Of a stretch of 64,000 bases of DNA, positions 40,361-49,291 are shown one piece after another (position 1 is the stretch's first letter; each line of letters starts with the position of its first letter). Origin of the DNA: Streptomyces griseus (GTDB taxonomy: Bacteria; Actinomycetota; Actinomycetes; Streptomycetales; Streptomycetaceae); NCBI RefSeq assembly GCF_001715295.1, contig NZ_MDKB01000001.1, positions 67,345 through 131,344 of the forward strand, in the 5' to 3' direction. The notes under the pieces are model-generated. The model saw nothing but the letters and a program-made list of their open reading frames with translations, searched no databases and had not been told where the DNA came from. The position numbers were made by a program, and so were the translations under genes.

Positions 40361-42487
40361 GTGACCGCCGATTCCGTGCCGTCCACTGCGCTGCTGACCG
40401 GAGCAGGCGGCGCAGACAGGGACAGCTCCAACTACACCGCGCGGCACCTTCTCGTGCTGGAGGGGCTCGAAGCGGTCCGCAAGCGCCCCGGGATGTACAT
40501 CGGGTCCACGGACAGCCGGGGCCTCATGCACTGCCTCTGGGAGATCATCGACAACTCCGTCGACGAAGCCCTCGGCGGCTACTGTGACACCATCGAGGTG
40601 ATCCTCCACGACGACACCTCCGTGGAGGTCCGTGACAACGGCCGTGGCATCCCGGTCGACGTCGAGCCCAAGACCGGCCTCTCCGGCATCGAGGTCGTCA
40701 TGACCAAGCTGCACGCCGGCGGCAAGTTCGGCGGCGGCTCGTACGCCGCCTCCGGCGGTCTGCACGGCGTCGGGGCCTCCGTCGTGAACGCCCTCTCCGC
40801 GCGGCTGGACGTCGAGGTCGACCGCAACGGCGCGACCCACGCGATCAGCTTCCGGCGTGGTGTCCCGGGCATGTTCACGGAGCAGGGCCCGGACAGCCCC
40901 TTCGACCCGGCCAACGGCCTCCGCAAGGGGAAGCGGGTCGCCAAGACGCGTACGGGCACCCGGGTGCGGTACTGGGCGGACCGCCAGATCTTCCTCAAGG
41001 ACGCCAAGCTCAACCTCGAGACGCTCTACCAGCGCGCCCGCCAGACCGCCTTCCTGGTCCCCGGCCTCACCATCGTCGTGCGCGACGAGCGGGGCATCGA
41101 CGGTGAGGGCAAGACCGAGGAGACCTTCCGCTTCGACGGAGGCATCAGCGAGTTCTGCGAGTACCTGGCGCAGGACAAGGCCGTCTGCGACGTGCAGCGC
41201 CTGACCGGGACGGGGACGTTCAAGGAGACCGTGCCGGTCCTGGACGACCGCGGCCACATGACGGCGACCGAGGTCACCCGGGAACTGGGCGTCGACATCG
41301 CGTTGCGCTGGGGCACCGGCTACGACACGACGGTCAGGTCCTTCGTCAACATCATCGCCACCCCCAAGGGCGGCACCCATGTGTCCGGTTTCGAGCGCTC
41401 CCTCACGAAGACCGTCAACGAGGCGCTGCGCTCCGCCAAGCTGCTCCGCGTCGCCGAGGACGACATCGTCAAGGACGACGCCCTCGAAGGCCTCACCGCG
41501 GTCGTGACCGTACGTCTGGCCGAGCCGCAGTTCGAAGGCCAGACCAAGGAGATCCTGGGCACGTCCGCGGCCAACCGGATCGTGGCCAATGTGGTGGCCA
41601 AGGAGCTGAAGGCCTTCCTGACCTCCACCAAGCGCGATGCCAAGGCGCAGGCCAGGGCGGTTCTGGACAAGGCGGTCGCCGCCGCCCGGACCCGGATCGC
41701 GGCACGCCAGCACAAGGACGCGCAGCGCCGCAAGACCGCGCTCGAGACCTCCTCGCTGCCCGCCAAGCTCGCGGACTGCCGCAGCGACGACGTGGAGCGC
41801 AGCGAGCTCTTCATCGTGGAGGGCGACTCGGCTCTCGGTACGGCCAAGCTGGCCCGCAACAGCGAGTTCCAGGCGCTGCTCCCGATCCGGGGGAAGATCC
41901 TCAACGTCCAGAAGGCCTCCGTCTCGGACATGCTGAAGAACGCCGAGTGCGGCGCGATCATCCAGGTCATAGGAGCAGGGTCCGGCCGGACGTTCGACAT
42001 CGACGCGGCGCGGTACGGCAAGATCGTCCTGCTCGTCGACGCCGATGTGGACGGGGCGCACATCCGCATCCTGCTGCTGACGCTCTTCCAGCGGTACATG
42101 CGGCCGATGGTCGAGGCGGGGCGGGTCTTCGCGGCCGTACCGCCGCTGCACCGGATCGAGCTCGTCCAGCCCAAGAAGGGCCAGGACAAGTACATCTACA
42201 CGTACTCGGACAACGAGCTGCGCCAGACCCTGCTGGAGTTCCAGCGGAAGAACATCCGGTTCAAGGACTCGATCCAGCGGTACAAGGGCCTGGGCGAGAT
42301 GGACGCGGACCAGCTGGCGGAGACGACGATGGACCCGCGCCACCGCACCCTGCGGCGGATCAACATCGGCGACCTCGAATCCGCCGAGCAGGTCTTCGAC
42401 CTCCTGATGGGCAACGAGGTCGCGCCCCGCAAGGAGTTCATCACCAGCTCCGCGGCCACGCTGGACCGCTCGCGCATCGACGTCTGA
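40361..42487 (+). CDS. parE: DNA topoisomerase IV subunit B
   Basis: 708 residues, GTG start after GAGGAG. The GHKL ATPase N-terminus has EIIDNSVDEAL and GLHGVGASVVNALS. The TOPRIM part has EGDSALGTAKLARNS, PIRGKILNVQ and DVDGAHIRILLLTLF. It forms the ATP-driven half of the type IIA topoisomerase that unlinks daughter chromosomes. The partner parC is about 7 kb away on the other strand. The N-terminal Ser/Thr/Gly extension of about 20 residues is usual in streptomycetes. Confidence 0.95.
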   Translation: MTADSVPSTALLTGAGGADRDSSNYTARHLLVLEGLEAVRKRPGMYIGSTDSRGLMHCLWEIIDNSVDEALGGYCDTIEVILHDDTSVEVRDNGRGIPVDVEPKTGLSGIEVVMTKLHAGGKFGGGSYAASGGLHGVGASVVNALSARLDVEVDRNGATHAISFRRGVPGMFTEQGPDSPFDPANGLRKGKRVAKTRTGTRVRYWADRQIFLKDAKLNLETLYQRARQTAFLVPGLTIVVRDERGIDGEGKTEETFRFDGGISEFCEYLAQDKAVCDVQRLTGTGTFKETVPVLDDRGHMTATEVTRELGVDIALRWGTGYDTTVRSFVNIIATPKGGTHVSGFERSLTKTVNEALRSAKLLRVAEDDIVKDDALEGLTAVVTVRLAEPQFEGQTKEILGTSAANRIVANVVAKELKAFLTSTKRDAKAQARAVLDKAVAAARTRIAARQHKDAQRRKTALETSSLPAKLADCRSDDVERSELFIVEGDSALGTAKLARNSEFQALLPIRGKILNVQKASVSDMLKNAECGAIIQVIGAGSGRTFDIDAARYGKIVLLVDADVDGAHIRILLLTLFQRYMRPMVEAGRVFAAVPPLHRIELVQPKKGQDKYIYTYSDNELRQTLLEFQRKNIRFKDSIQRYKGLGEMDADQLAETTMDPRHRTLRRINIGDLESAEQVFDLLMGNEVAPRKEFITSSAATLDRSRIDV

Positions 42488-42822
42488 CGGCGCCCTCCGT
42501 GGGTGGGGGCGCCTCCCCCGCCCACGGGCCGGCCCGTGAGCCGATCTTCCGTACGACTCTCGTCGACATGTCGACGCGGGAGCGCCCCCGGCGCCCGGAC
42601 GTCACCTTCTCCGGCCTTCCGGACCTCCCGGTGACCACCGCGGCGGTGCCTCCCGTCCCCGTGCGCCGGTTCTCCACCGGTTCGGCCCCGCCGTCACGCC
42701 TATCGCCGGGTCCGGCATCCGCGCCCCGGCGATCCTTCACACGAAGAGGTGAACCCTCCGAAGGAAGCGCCCCGGATCGGCCAACCGGCCGCAGACCGCG
42801 GAGGCACGCAGGGGGACGGGTC
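42488..42822. other. convergent gap between parE and the response regulator gene
   Basis: 335 bp. A hairpin at 42497-42527 follows parE. Beyond it no gene or clear regulatory site is seen. Confidence 0.45.
42497..42527. terminator. parE terminator hairpin
   Basis: A 13-bp stem with one T-G pair and a 5-nt loop begins 10 bp after parE. Confidence 0.75.
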
Positions 42823-43500
42823 TCAGGAGCCCGTGGACCAGGTGTAGCGGTGCTCCGGGCGGCCGGTCTCGCCGTACCGCAGGGTCAGACGCACGCGGCC
42901 GGTGCGTTCGAGCAGTTTCAGATAGCGCTGGGCCGTCTGCCGGCTCATCCCGGCGCTCTCCGCGATCTCCTGCGCCGAGAGCGGTCCGCCGGCGGCGCGC
43001 AGGGCCTGACGCACGAGCTCGGCGGTCGTCGCCGAATGCCCCTTGGGCAGGCCGGAGCCGGCCGTCGACCACAGGGCGCCGAACAGCCGGTCCACCTCCG
43101 GCTGCTCGGCCTCCCCGCCGGACTCGAAGGTGTGGCGCAGCGCCGCGTACGCCTCCAGCTTGGTGCGGAGCCCGGCGAAGGCGAAGGGCTTCACGAGGTA
43201 CTGGAGTGCTCCGTGGCGCATCGCCGCCTGCACGGTCGCGACATCGCGTGCCGCCGTCACCATGATGACGTCGCCGGGATGCCCGGACCCCCGCAGCTCC
43301 CGCACCACGGCCAGGCCGTCGCGGTCCGGCAGGTAGTAGTCCAGCAGGATCAGGTGGACGGGCAGCTCGGCGGCCCTGGCGAGGGCGTCGGCGGCGGAGT
43401 GGGCCAGGGCGGCCACCCTGAAGCCGGGCACCTTGGACACGTAGGCCGCGTTGATCTGTGCGACCCGCACGTCGTCGTCCACGACCAGGACCTCGATCAC
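42823..43500 (-). CDS. response regulator of the CitB/DcuR type
   Basis: 225 residues. A receiver domain has VDDD near the start, the phospho-acceptor D54 in LILLDYYLPDRDG, a Thr in VTAA and the Lys in LVKPFAF. The C-terminal part contains a helix-turn-helix (AQEIAESAGMSRQTAQRYLK) as in CitB/DpiA regulators of C4-dicarboxylate and citrate genes. Its ATG overlaps the kinase stop by 4 bp. The neighbouring citrate synthase genes make citrate or a related acid the likely signal. Confidence 0.92.
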   Translation of the reverse strand: MIEVLVVDDDVRVAQINAAYVSKVPGFRVAALAHSAADALARAAELPVHLILLDYYLPDRDGLAVVRELRGSGHPGDVIMVTAARDVATVQAAMRHGALQYLVKPFAFAGLRTKLEAYAALRHTFESGGEAEQPEVDRLFGALWSTAGSGLPKGHSATTAELVRQALRAAGGPLSAQEIAESAGMSRQTAQRYLKLLERTGRVRLTLRYGETGRPEHRYTWSTGS

Positions 43501-45233
43501 GGGGTTTCTCCTGACGTCGTCGGGCCCATGGGTCCGGTCCGGCTGTCCCGTGCTCCCGCGGGCGAAGCGGTCGCGGGCCCGTCACCCCGTGGTCCCACCG
43601 GCCGGCCGGGCGAGGCGGGTTCGTCCAGCGCCTCCGGGAGGACGACGGTGAACACCGCACCTGTGCCGGGTGCGTCCGCCACGGACACACGGCCACCCTG
43701 CCGCTCCGCGAGCCGCCGCACCAGCGGCAGCCCCAGGCCGCGTTTTCCGTGGGCCGGCAGCTCCTTGGTCGACCAGCCCTCCAGGAAGATCGACTCCTGG
43801 CGGGCGGCCGGTACGCCCGGCCCGCTGTCCTGCACGCGCAGCACCACGGTACGGCCCTCGGCCCGCAGGCCCACCTCGATCCGGGCCTCCGTCGTCCCCG
43901 CGGCCGCGTCCAGTGCGTTGTCCACCAGGTTGCCGACCACCGTGACAAGGCCCCGCGGGTCCACCAGCCTGTCCGGCAGCAGCGTTCCAGGAGCCATACG
44001 CAGCGCCACACCGCGCTCGGCGGCCACCGTCGCCTTGCCGACGAGCAGCGCCGCCAGCAGCGGGTCGTGGACCTTCTCGGTGACCTGTTCGGCCGTGGCC
44101 CGGTGGACCCCCACCACCTCGGTGACGAACTCCCTTGCGTCCTCGTGCATCTCCAGCTCCAGCAGCCCGAGAAGGGTGTGCAACCGGTTGGCGTGTTCGT
44201 GGTCCTGCGCGCGGAGCGCGTCGATGAGGCCACGGGTCGAGTCGAGTTCGCGGCCGAGGTACTCGAGCTCCGTGCGGTCGCGCAGGGTCGCCACGGCCCC
44301 GCCGTCGTCGGTCGGCATCCGGTTGGCCAGCAGCACACGGCTGCCGCACACCGTGACGAGGTCCTCGCCGATGACCCGGCCGGCCAGCACGTCGGCGGTC
44401 CGGCCGGGTCCCAGAGCCTCCTCGAGCGGGGTGCCGGCCGCGTCGGGCCCCAGCCCGAGCAGGCGCTGCGCCTCGTCGTTCAGCAGCCGGATCCGGCCCT
44501 TCCGATCGAGGGCGACGACCCCCTCGCGAATGCTGTGGAGCATGGCTTCACGTTCCGTCAGCAGCGCCGAGATGTCGGAGAACGCCAGGTCGTGGGTCTG
44601 ACGCTGGAGACGGCGGGAGATCAGGTAGGCGGCCAGCGCCCCCACGGCCAGTGCTCCGCCCGCATACGCGAGCAGTCCGGGGATCGCCGCGAGGAGCCGG
44701 GCGCGGACGCTGTCGTACGCGATCCCGACCGAGACGGCGCCGACGATGCGGCCCGTCTCGTCGCGCAGCGGTACCTTGCCGCGGGCCGAGCGTCCGAGCG
44801 TGCCGCTGTCGATCTCCATGACGGTCCGGCCGGCGAGCGCCGTACTGGGGTCGGTGGAGACCTTCCTGCCGATCCGGGCCGCGTCCGTGTGCGACCAGCG
44901 CACCCCGCGCTTGTCCATGATCACCACGTACTCGGCCCCGGTGGACCGCCTGATCCGCTCTGCCGCGTCCTGGACGACGCCGTCGGGGGAGGGGGCGGTG
45001 GTGAGCACCGCCCGGGCGAGCCGGGGCTGCGCCGCCGTGCTCTGCGCGATCGCCAGGGCGCGGCGCATGGCCTGGTCGTCGAGCTGGGCGCTGAGCGGTG
45101 CCAGGAAGAGGCCGGTGACCAGGACCGTGACGCCGGTGATGATGGCCAGTTGCATCAGCAGGACCTGGGAGAAGACCCGCTTCGGCCAGCCGATCCGGCG
45201 CGGTCCCCGCGGAGTGGTCGGTGGGGCGCTCAT
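43497..45233 (-). CDS. sensor histidine kinase of the CitA/DcuS type
   Basis: 578 residues. Two transmembrane helices (about 22-46 and 183-205) flank an extracytoplasmic Cache/PAS-like sensor with YVVIMDKRGVRWSHTDAARI and VPLRDETGRIVGAVSVGI, the blocks that bind carboxylates in this family. A cytoplasmic PAS domain, the phospho-histidine H345 in AQDHEHANRLHTLLGL and a HATPase domain (NLVDNALDAA, DSGPGVP, GKRGLGLPLV) follow. It overlaps the regulator gene and is probably the first gene of the pair. A long Gly/Pro tail follows the ATPase. Confidence 0.93.
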   Translation of the reverse strand: MSAPPTTPRGPRRIGWPKRVFSQVLLMQLAIITGVTVLVTGLFLAPLSAQLDDQAMRRALAIAQSTAAQPRLARAVLTTAPSPDGVVQDAAERIRRSTGAEYVVIMDKRGVRWSHTDAARIGRKVSTDPSTALAGRTVMEIDSGTLGRSARGKVPLRDETGRIVGAVSVGIAYDSVRARLLAAIPGLLAYAGGALAVGALAAYLISRRLQRQTHDLAFSDISALLTEREAMLHSIREGVVALDRKGRIRLLNDEAQRLLGLGPDAAGTPLEEALGPGRTADVLAGRVIGEDLVTVCGSRVLLANRMPTDDGGAVATLRDRTELEYLGRELDSTRGLIDALRAQDHEHANRLHTLLGLLELEMHEDAREFVTEVVGVHRATAEQVTEKVHDPLLAALLVGKATVAAERGVALRMAPGTLLPDRLVDPRGLVTVVGNLVDNALDAAAGTTEARIEVGLRAEGRTVVLRVQDSGPGVPAARQESIFLEGWSTKELPAHGKRGLGLPLVRRLAERQGGRVSVADAPGTGAVFTVVLPEALDEPASPGRPVGPRGDGPATASPAGARDSRTGPMGPTTSGETP

Positions 45234-45495
45234 CGTACGAACGGTAAGCGGAAATCCACGCTTCCCGAAATTCCGGTCGGCCAGGCACGCTCGTGCGGGG
45301 CGCCGGGGCGAGCGTGGTGGGCCCGGACGCGACCAGGAGCCCCTGACCATGGTGCGCCGGCCCGTCGAGGCCATGGGCCCGGCCGGTCGAGCTGCGCGCG
45401 GTGCCGATCGGGGGCGTACGGTGCCGCCGGAGGAGCCGCCCGTCGGGGTGCGGATCCGCCGGCCGGCCGCCCGGCGGACACTCCCACGCCTGCCG

Positions 45496-46839
45496 CTAGC
45501 GGGTCACCCGGCCCGAGGGTGCGGAAACCGGCACCGAGGGGGCCCGGGGCGGTTCCCGTACGGGTTCGGGCAGGGGCCGCGGTGGCCGCGGTCCGGTGTA
45601 CTGCCCGCGGGGCCGCATCCGCAGCGGCCGTTCCCCGTACTCCTCCAGCGCGTGGGCGATCCAGCCCGCCGTGCGGGACACCGCGAACACCGTCTCGCCC
45701 GCCTCCGAGGGCATGTCGTACGCCACCGAGAGGACGGCCAGTGCCAGGTCGACATTGGCGTGCAGCGGTGCGTGGCGGGCGGTCGTGGCCACCACGTCAC
45801 GGGCCGCCGCCAGCGCCGGGGCCGCTCGCGGCACCTCCGCCAGCATGCTGAACAGCAGTCGCGCCCGCGGATCCTCGCCCGAGTAGAGCCGGTGCCCGAG
45901 CCCCGGTACCCGCCGGCCGGTACGCAGGTGATCGGCGACGACCGGGGCCGCGCTGCCCCGGTCCACGACCTCGGACAGCATGCGGTGCGCCAGCCCGCTC
46001 GCGGCCCCGTGCAGCGGTCCTTCGAGGACGCCGAGCCCCGCGGACACCACCGCGTACGGGTGCGCGTGCGCCGAAGCGGCGACGCGCGCCGCCAGGGTCG
46101 ATGCCGCCAGATCGTGATCGGCCAGCAGGGCGAGCGCCGTGTCCAGCACCGCCAGAGACGCCGCGTCGGCCGGCGTGCCGGCGAGGCGCCGCCACAGCAG
46201 ACCGGCCAGGGAACAGCCTTCCCCGGCCTCCGGGTCCGCCTGCGCTCCGGCCACCGGAAGCGCCCCGACCAGGGTGGGGATGAGGCTGCGCGCACTGTCG
46301 AGCACCCCTTGCGGGGAGAGGTCGAACCGCAGCGGGTCGACCGCTGCGGCGGCTGCGACGGCAGCCCGCAGCCGGTCCGTGGAGCTGCTGTGCGTGGGCA
46401 GCGCCGCGCCCACCCGCCGGGCCGCCGCGAGGGATTCCGGCGGGGCGGTGAAACGGGCCTCCGGGCGGAGCTCGCCGGTCCAGATCCACTCGGCGACGGC
46501 CTCGTAGCCGTACCGGCGGGCAAGAGCGGTCGCATCGACGCCGCGGAAGTAGTAACCGTCCGGCTCGATCAGCGTGATGGCGGTGCGGAAGGCCAGGTCG
46601 CCGGCAGTGGCAGAGGTCTCCCTGCGGCTCGTGCGCCCGGCCAGGCGCTCGACCTCGGCGGGATCGAAGGTGGACCCGCGCCCGCCGGGGGAGCGCCGGC
46701 TGCTGAGCTGCCCCCGGCTCACGTAGGCGTACACGGTCTCGGGCTTCACCCCGAGCAGTTCGGCCGCCTCCCGGGTGGTGAGCCTGCGGCCCTCCTCCGT
46801 TCCCTCCGGGCCGGCGCCGTGTGCTGCCTCGTACGTCAT
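45496..46839 (-). CDS. citrate synthase-family protein with N-terminal helix-turn-helix domain
   Basis: 447 residues. Residues about 18-70 form a MerR/excisionase-like DNA-binding helix-turn-helix (LTTREAAELLGVKPETVYAY) with a wing that includes SSRRSPGGRGSTFDPAEVERL. The rest is a short citrate synthase domain with all three catalytic positions: His in LEGPLHGAAS, His in GLGHRLY and Asp in HANVDLALAV. It therefore looks able both to bind DNA and to condense acetyl-CoA with oxaloacetate or a related 2-oxo acid. It is divergent from a second citrate synthase with a palindrome between. The ATG at 46839 is chosen; an upstream ATG at 46860 also fits. Confidence 0.9.
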   Translation of the reverse strand: MTYEAAHGAGPEGTEEGRRLTTREAAELLGVKPETVYAYVSRGQLSSRRSPGGRGSTFDPAEVERLAGRTSRRETSATAGDLAFRTAITLIEPDGYYFRGVDATALARRYGYEAVAEWIWTGELRPEARFTAPPESLAAARRVGAALPTHSSSTDRLRAAVAAAAAVDPLRFDLSPQGVLDSARSLIPTLVGALPVAGAQADPEAGEGCSLAGLLWRRLAGTPADAASLAVLDTALALLADHDLAASTLAARVAASAHAHPYAVVSAGLGVLEGPLHGAASGLAHRMLSEVVDRGSAAPVVADHLRTGRRVPGLGHRLYSGEDPRARLLFSMLAEVPRAAPALAAARDVVATTARHAPLHANVDLALAVLSVAYDMPSEAGETVFAVSRTAGWIAHALEEYGERPLRMRPRGQYTGPRPPRPLPEPVREPPRAPSVPVSAPSGRVTR

Positions 46840-46878
46840 GGCCCACACCGTATCCCTCATCGTATGCATCGATGGTTC

Positions 46879-46897
46879 ATATTGATTCAATCAATAT
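46879..46897. promoter_or_regulatory. 19-bp AT-rich perfect palindrome between the two citrate synthase genes
   Basis: ATATTGATT-C-AATCAATAT, perfect with one central base. Related half-sites (GTCAATCAA at 46911-46919, GAATCAAT at 46928-46935) follow toward the plus-strand gene. It is the most AT-rich site of the region and a natural operator for the HTH-citrate synthase. Confidence 0.65.
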
Positions 46898-46966
46898 TGA
46901 CACTCGCCGAGTCAATCAAGGACAGTCGAATCAATGTGCAACTCATCGGTGAAGGAGAGACCGGAC

Positions 46967-48130
46967 ATGCCTGCCTCGAGCACGGAAGCCGCCCCGATCG
47001 ACACGCCCCGGGGCCTCGCCGGTGTGATCGTCACGGACACCGCGATCGGTGACGTCCGCGGGCGCGAGGGCTTCTACCACTACCGGCAGTACTCGGCGAT
47101 CGAGCTGGCAGAGAGCCGCAGCTTCGAGGACGTCTGGTACCTGATGTTCCACGGCGAACTGCCCGACCGGGCCGCGAGTGCCGGCTTCGCCGCCCGTACG
47201 GCGGCTCTGCGCCGGCTGCCCCCCGAGGTGCGCGAGGCGCTGCCGGACCTCGCACGTGCCGGAGCCGTATCCGGTCCGCTGGCCGGCCTGCGCACCGCGC
47301 TCTCGCTCCTCGGCGCCTCGGCCGGGTTCCGGCCGGTGTACGACATCGACGCCGACCGCCGCCGCGGTGACGCACTCGCCGTCTGCGCCGCGGTCCCCAC
47401 CGTGCTGACCGCCCTGTACCGGCTCGGTCAGGGCCTCCGCCCGGTCGAGCCGCGCGACGACCTGCCGTTCGCCGCCAACTACCTCTACATGCTCACGGGG
47501 GAGGAACCGGACACCAGGCGCACCGCGGCCGTCGAGCGGTACCTCATCGCCACCGTCGACCACGGCTTCAACGCCTCCACGTTCACCGCCAGGGTGGTCG
47601 CCTCCACCGGCGCGGACACGGCGGCCTGCCTGGTCGCCGCAGTCGGCGCCCTCTCCGGCCCCCTGCACGGCGGTGCGCCCAGCCGGGCCCTGGACACGCT
47701 GGACGCCATCGGCACCCCCGACCGTATCGACGGCTGGATCCGCGAACAGGTCCTCGCCGGTGGCCGGATCATGGGTTTCGGGCACCCGGTCTACCGCACC
47801 GAGGACCCGCGCTCCCGCATGCTGCGTTCACTCGCCCAGGGCTTCGGCGGCCCGCTCGTCGACTTCGCCGTCGAGGTGGAGCGGCAGGTGGAGGCCATCC
47901 TCGCCGAGCTCAAGCCGGGACGTGAGCTCCACACCAACGTGGAGTTCTACGCCGGGGTCGTCATGGAGCTCTGCGGGCTGCCCCGCGAGATGTTCACCCC
48001 CACCTTCTGTGCGGCCCGTACGGTCGGCTGGAGCGCCAATATCCTGGAGCAGGCGGAGGACTCCAAGATCATCCGTCCGGCGGCCCGTTACGTCGGGCCC
48101 CCGCCCCCGCAGCCCGTACCCGCGCGCTGA
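46967..48130 (+). CDS. citrate synthase-family protein (citrate/2-methylcitrate synthase-like)
   Basis: 387 residues, start after GAAGGAGAG. The family motifs include His in SGPLHGGAPS and His in GFGHPVYRTEDPRS. At the position of the usual catalytic Asp (PNVDFY) it has Glu326 in HTNVEFYAGVV. The RG and C-terminal ARTVGWSANILEQ regions are normal. The role is condensation of an acyl-CoA with oxaloacetate; specificity is open. Divergent from the HTH version and 22 bp ahead of the CobW-type gene, with which it is probably co-transcribed. Confidence 0.92.
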   Translation: MPASSTEAAPIDTPRGLAGVIVTDTAIGDVRGREGFYHYRQYSAIELAESRSFEDVWYLMFHGELPDRAASAGFAARTAALRRLPPEVREALPDLARAGAVSGPLAGLRTALSLLGASAGFRPVYDIDADRRRGDALAVCAAVPTVLTALYRLGQGLRPVEPRDDLPFAANYLYMLTGEEPDTRRTAAVERYLIATVDHGFNASTFTARVVASTGADTAACLVAAVGALSGPLHGGAPSRALDTLDAIGTPDRIDGWIREQVLAGGRIMGFGHPVYRTEDPRSRMLRSLAQGFGGPLVDFAVEVERQVEAILAELKPGRELHTNVEFYAGVVMELCGLPREMFTPTFCAARTVGWSANILEQAEDSKIIRPAARYVGPPPPQPVPAR

Positions 48131-48152
48131 CCGAACCCGAGGAAGGCCCCCG

Positions 48153-49223
48153 TTGACCCCGCCCCGCGCCCCGCAGATCCCGGTCGTCGTCCTGGCGGGG
48201 TTCCTGGGATCCGGCAAGACGACCCTGCTCAACCATCTGCTCCGCAACAGGGCCGGCAACCGGATCGGCGTGATCGTCAACGACTTCGGCTCCATCGAGA
48301 TCGACGCCATGACCGTCGCCGGCCAGGTCGGCTCCACGGTCTCGCTGGGCGACGGCTGCCTGTGCTGCGCCGTCGACGCGAGCGAACTCGACTCCTACCT
48401 GGAGACGCTCACCCGGCCCGCCGCCCGGCTCGACGTGATCGTCATCGAGGCCAGCGGCCTCGCCGAACCGCAGGAACTCGTACGCATGCTGCTGGCCAGC
48501 GCCAACCCGCACATCCGCTACGGAGGACTGGTCGAGGTTGTCGACGCCGCCGAGTTCGCGGCCACCCGGGAGCGCCACCCGGAGACCGACCGCCATCTCG
48601 CCGTCGCCGACCTCGTCGTGCTGAACAAGGCCGACCGGGTACCGGAAGCGGAACTCGAGGCCGTGCACGAGGTGATCACGACGACCGGCAGCAGGGCGGC
48701 GGTCGTCCGCACCGCGTACGGGAGGGTCGATCCCGGACTGCTCCTCGACCCCGTGAACCGGCCGGACGAGGACGGCGGCCCACGGCAGCTGACCTTCGAG
48801 GACCTCCTCGCGGACAGCGGCCACGACCACGACGACCACCCGCACGCGGCCTACGAGAGCGTCTCCTTCACGTCCAGGACGCCGGTGGACCCGCGCCGGC
48901 TCATGGCGTTCCTCGACTCCAGGCCCGCCGGCCTCTACCGGATCAAGGGGTTCGTCGACCTCGGCGCCGGCGACCCCGCCCACAGGTACACCGTCCACGC
49001 GGTCGGCAGGTTCCTGCGGTTCGTCCCGCGGCCCTGGGCCCGGGACGAACCGCGGTGCACACAACTCGTACTGATCGGCTCCGGCATCGACGCCGAGGCG
49101 CTGCGCAAGGAGCTCGCGGAGTGCTGCGAGAACCTGGCGGGGACCGCCGAGGAGCTGGAGCGCGCCATGTGGGGCGTGCTGCGGTACGTGCGGCAGCCGG
49201 AGGACGAGGCCGGCGAGGTCTGA
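48153..49223 (+). CDS. CobW/COG0523-family GTPase (putative metallochaperone)
   Basis: 356 residues from a TTG start with the site GAGGAAGG upstream. Walker A is GFLGSGKTT, the metal-binding GCLCC motif lies in LGDGCLCCAVD, and NKAD gives GTP specificity. A His/Asp-rich loop SGHDHDDHPHAAY can bind Zn or another divalent metal. The CobW C-terminal domain (LYRIKGFVDL, HAVGRFLRF) is complete. Such proteins deliver metals to client enzymes; the partner is not evident here. The frame is open far upstream inside the citrate synthase gene but that part is not coding. Confidence 0.9.
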   Translation: MTPPRAPQIPVVVLAGFLGSGKTTLLNHLLRNRAGNRIGVIVNDFGSIEIDAMTVAGQVGSTVSLGDGCLCCAVDASELDSYLETLTRPAARLDVIVIEASGLAEPQELVRMLLASANPHIRYGGLVEVVDAAEFAATRERHPETDRHLAVADLVVLNKADRVPEAELEAVHEVITTTGSRAAVVRTAYGRVDPGLLLDPVNRPDEDGGPRQLTFEDLLADSGHDHDDHPHAAYESVSFTSRTPVDPRRLMAFLDSRPAGLYRIKGFVDLGAGDPAHRYTVHAVGRFLRFVPRPWARDEPRCTQLVLIGSGIDAEALRKELAECCENLAGTAEELERAMWGVLRYVRQPEDEAGEV

Positions 49224-49226
49224 GCA

Positions 49227-49277
49227 GAGACCGCCCCCCGGCCGCGTCGGAACGCACGCGGCCGGGGGGACGGTCTC
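49227..49277. terminator. bidirectional terminator between the CobW-type gene and parC
   Basis: A 21-bp stem with a single bulged A and an 8-nt loop fills the gap between the convergent genes. Confidence 0.85.
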
Positions 49278-49291
49278 GCCGCCCTCGGGGC

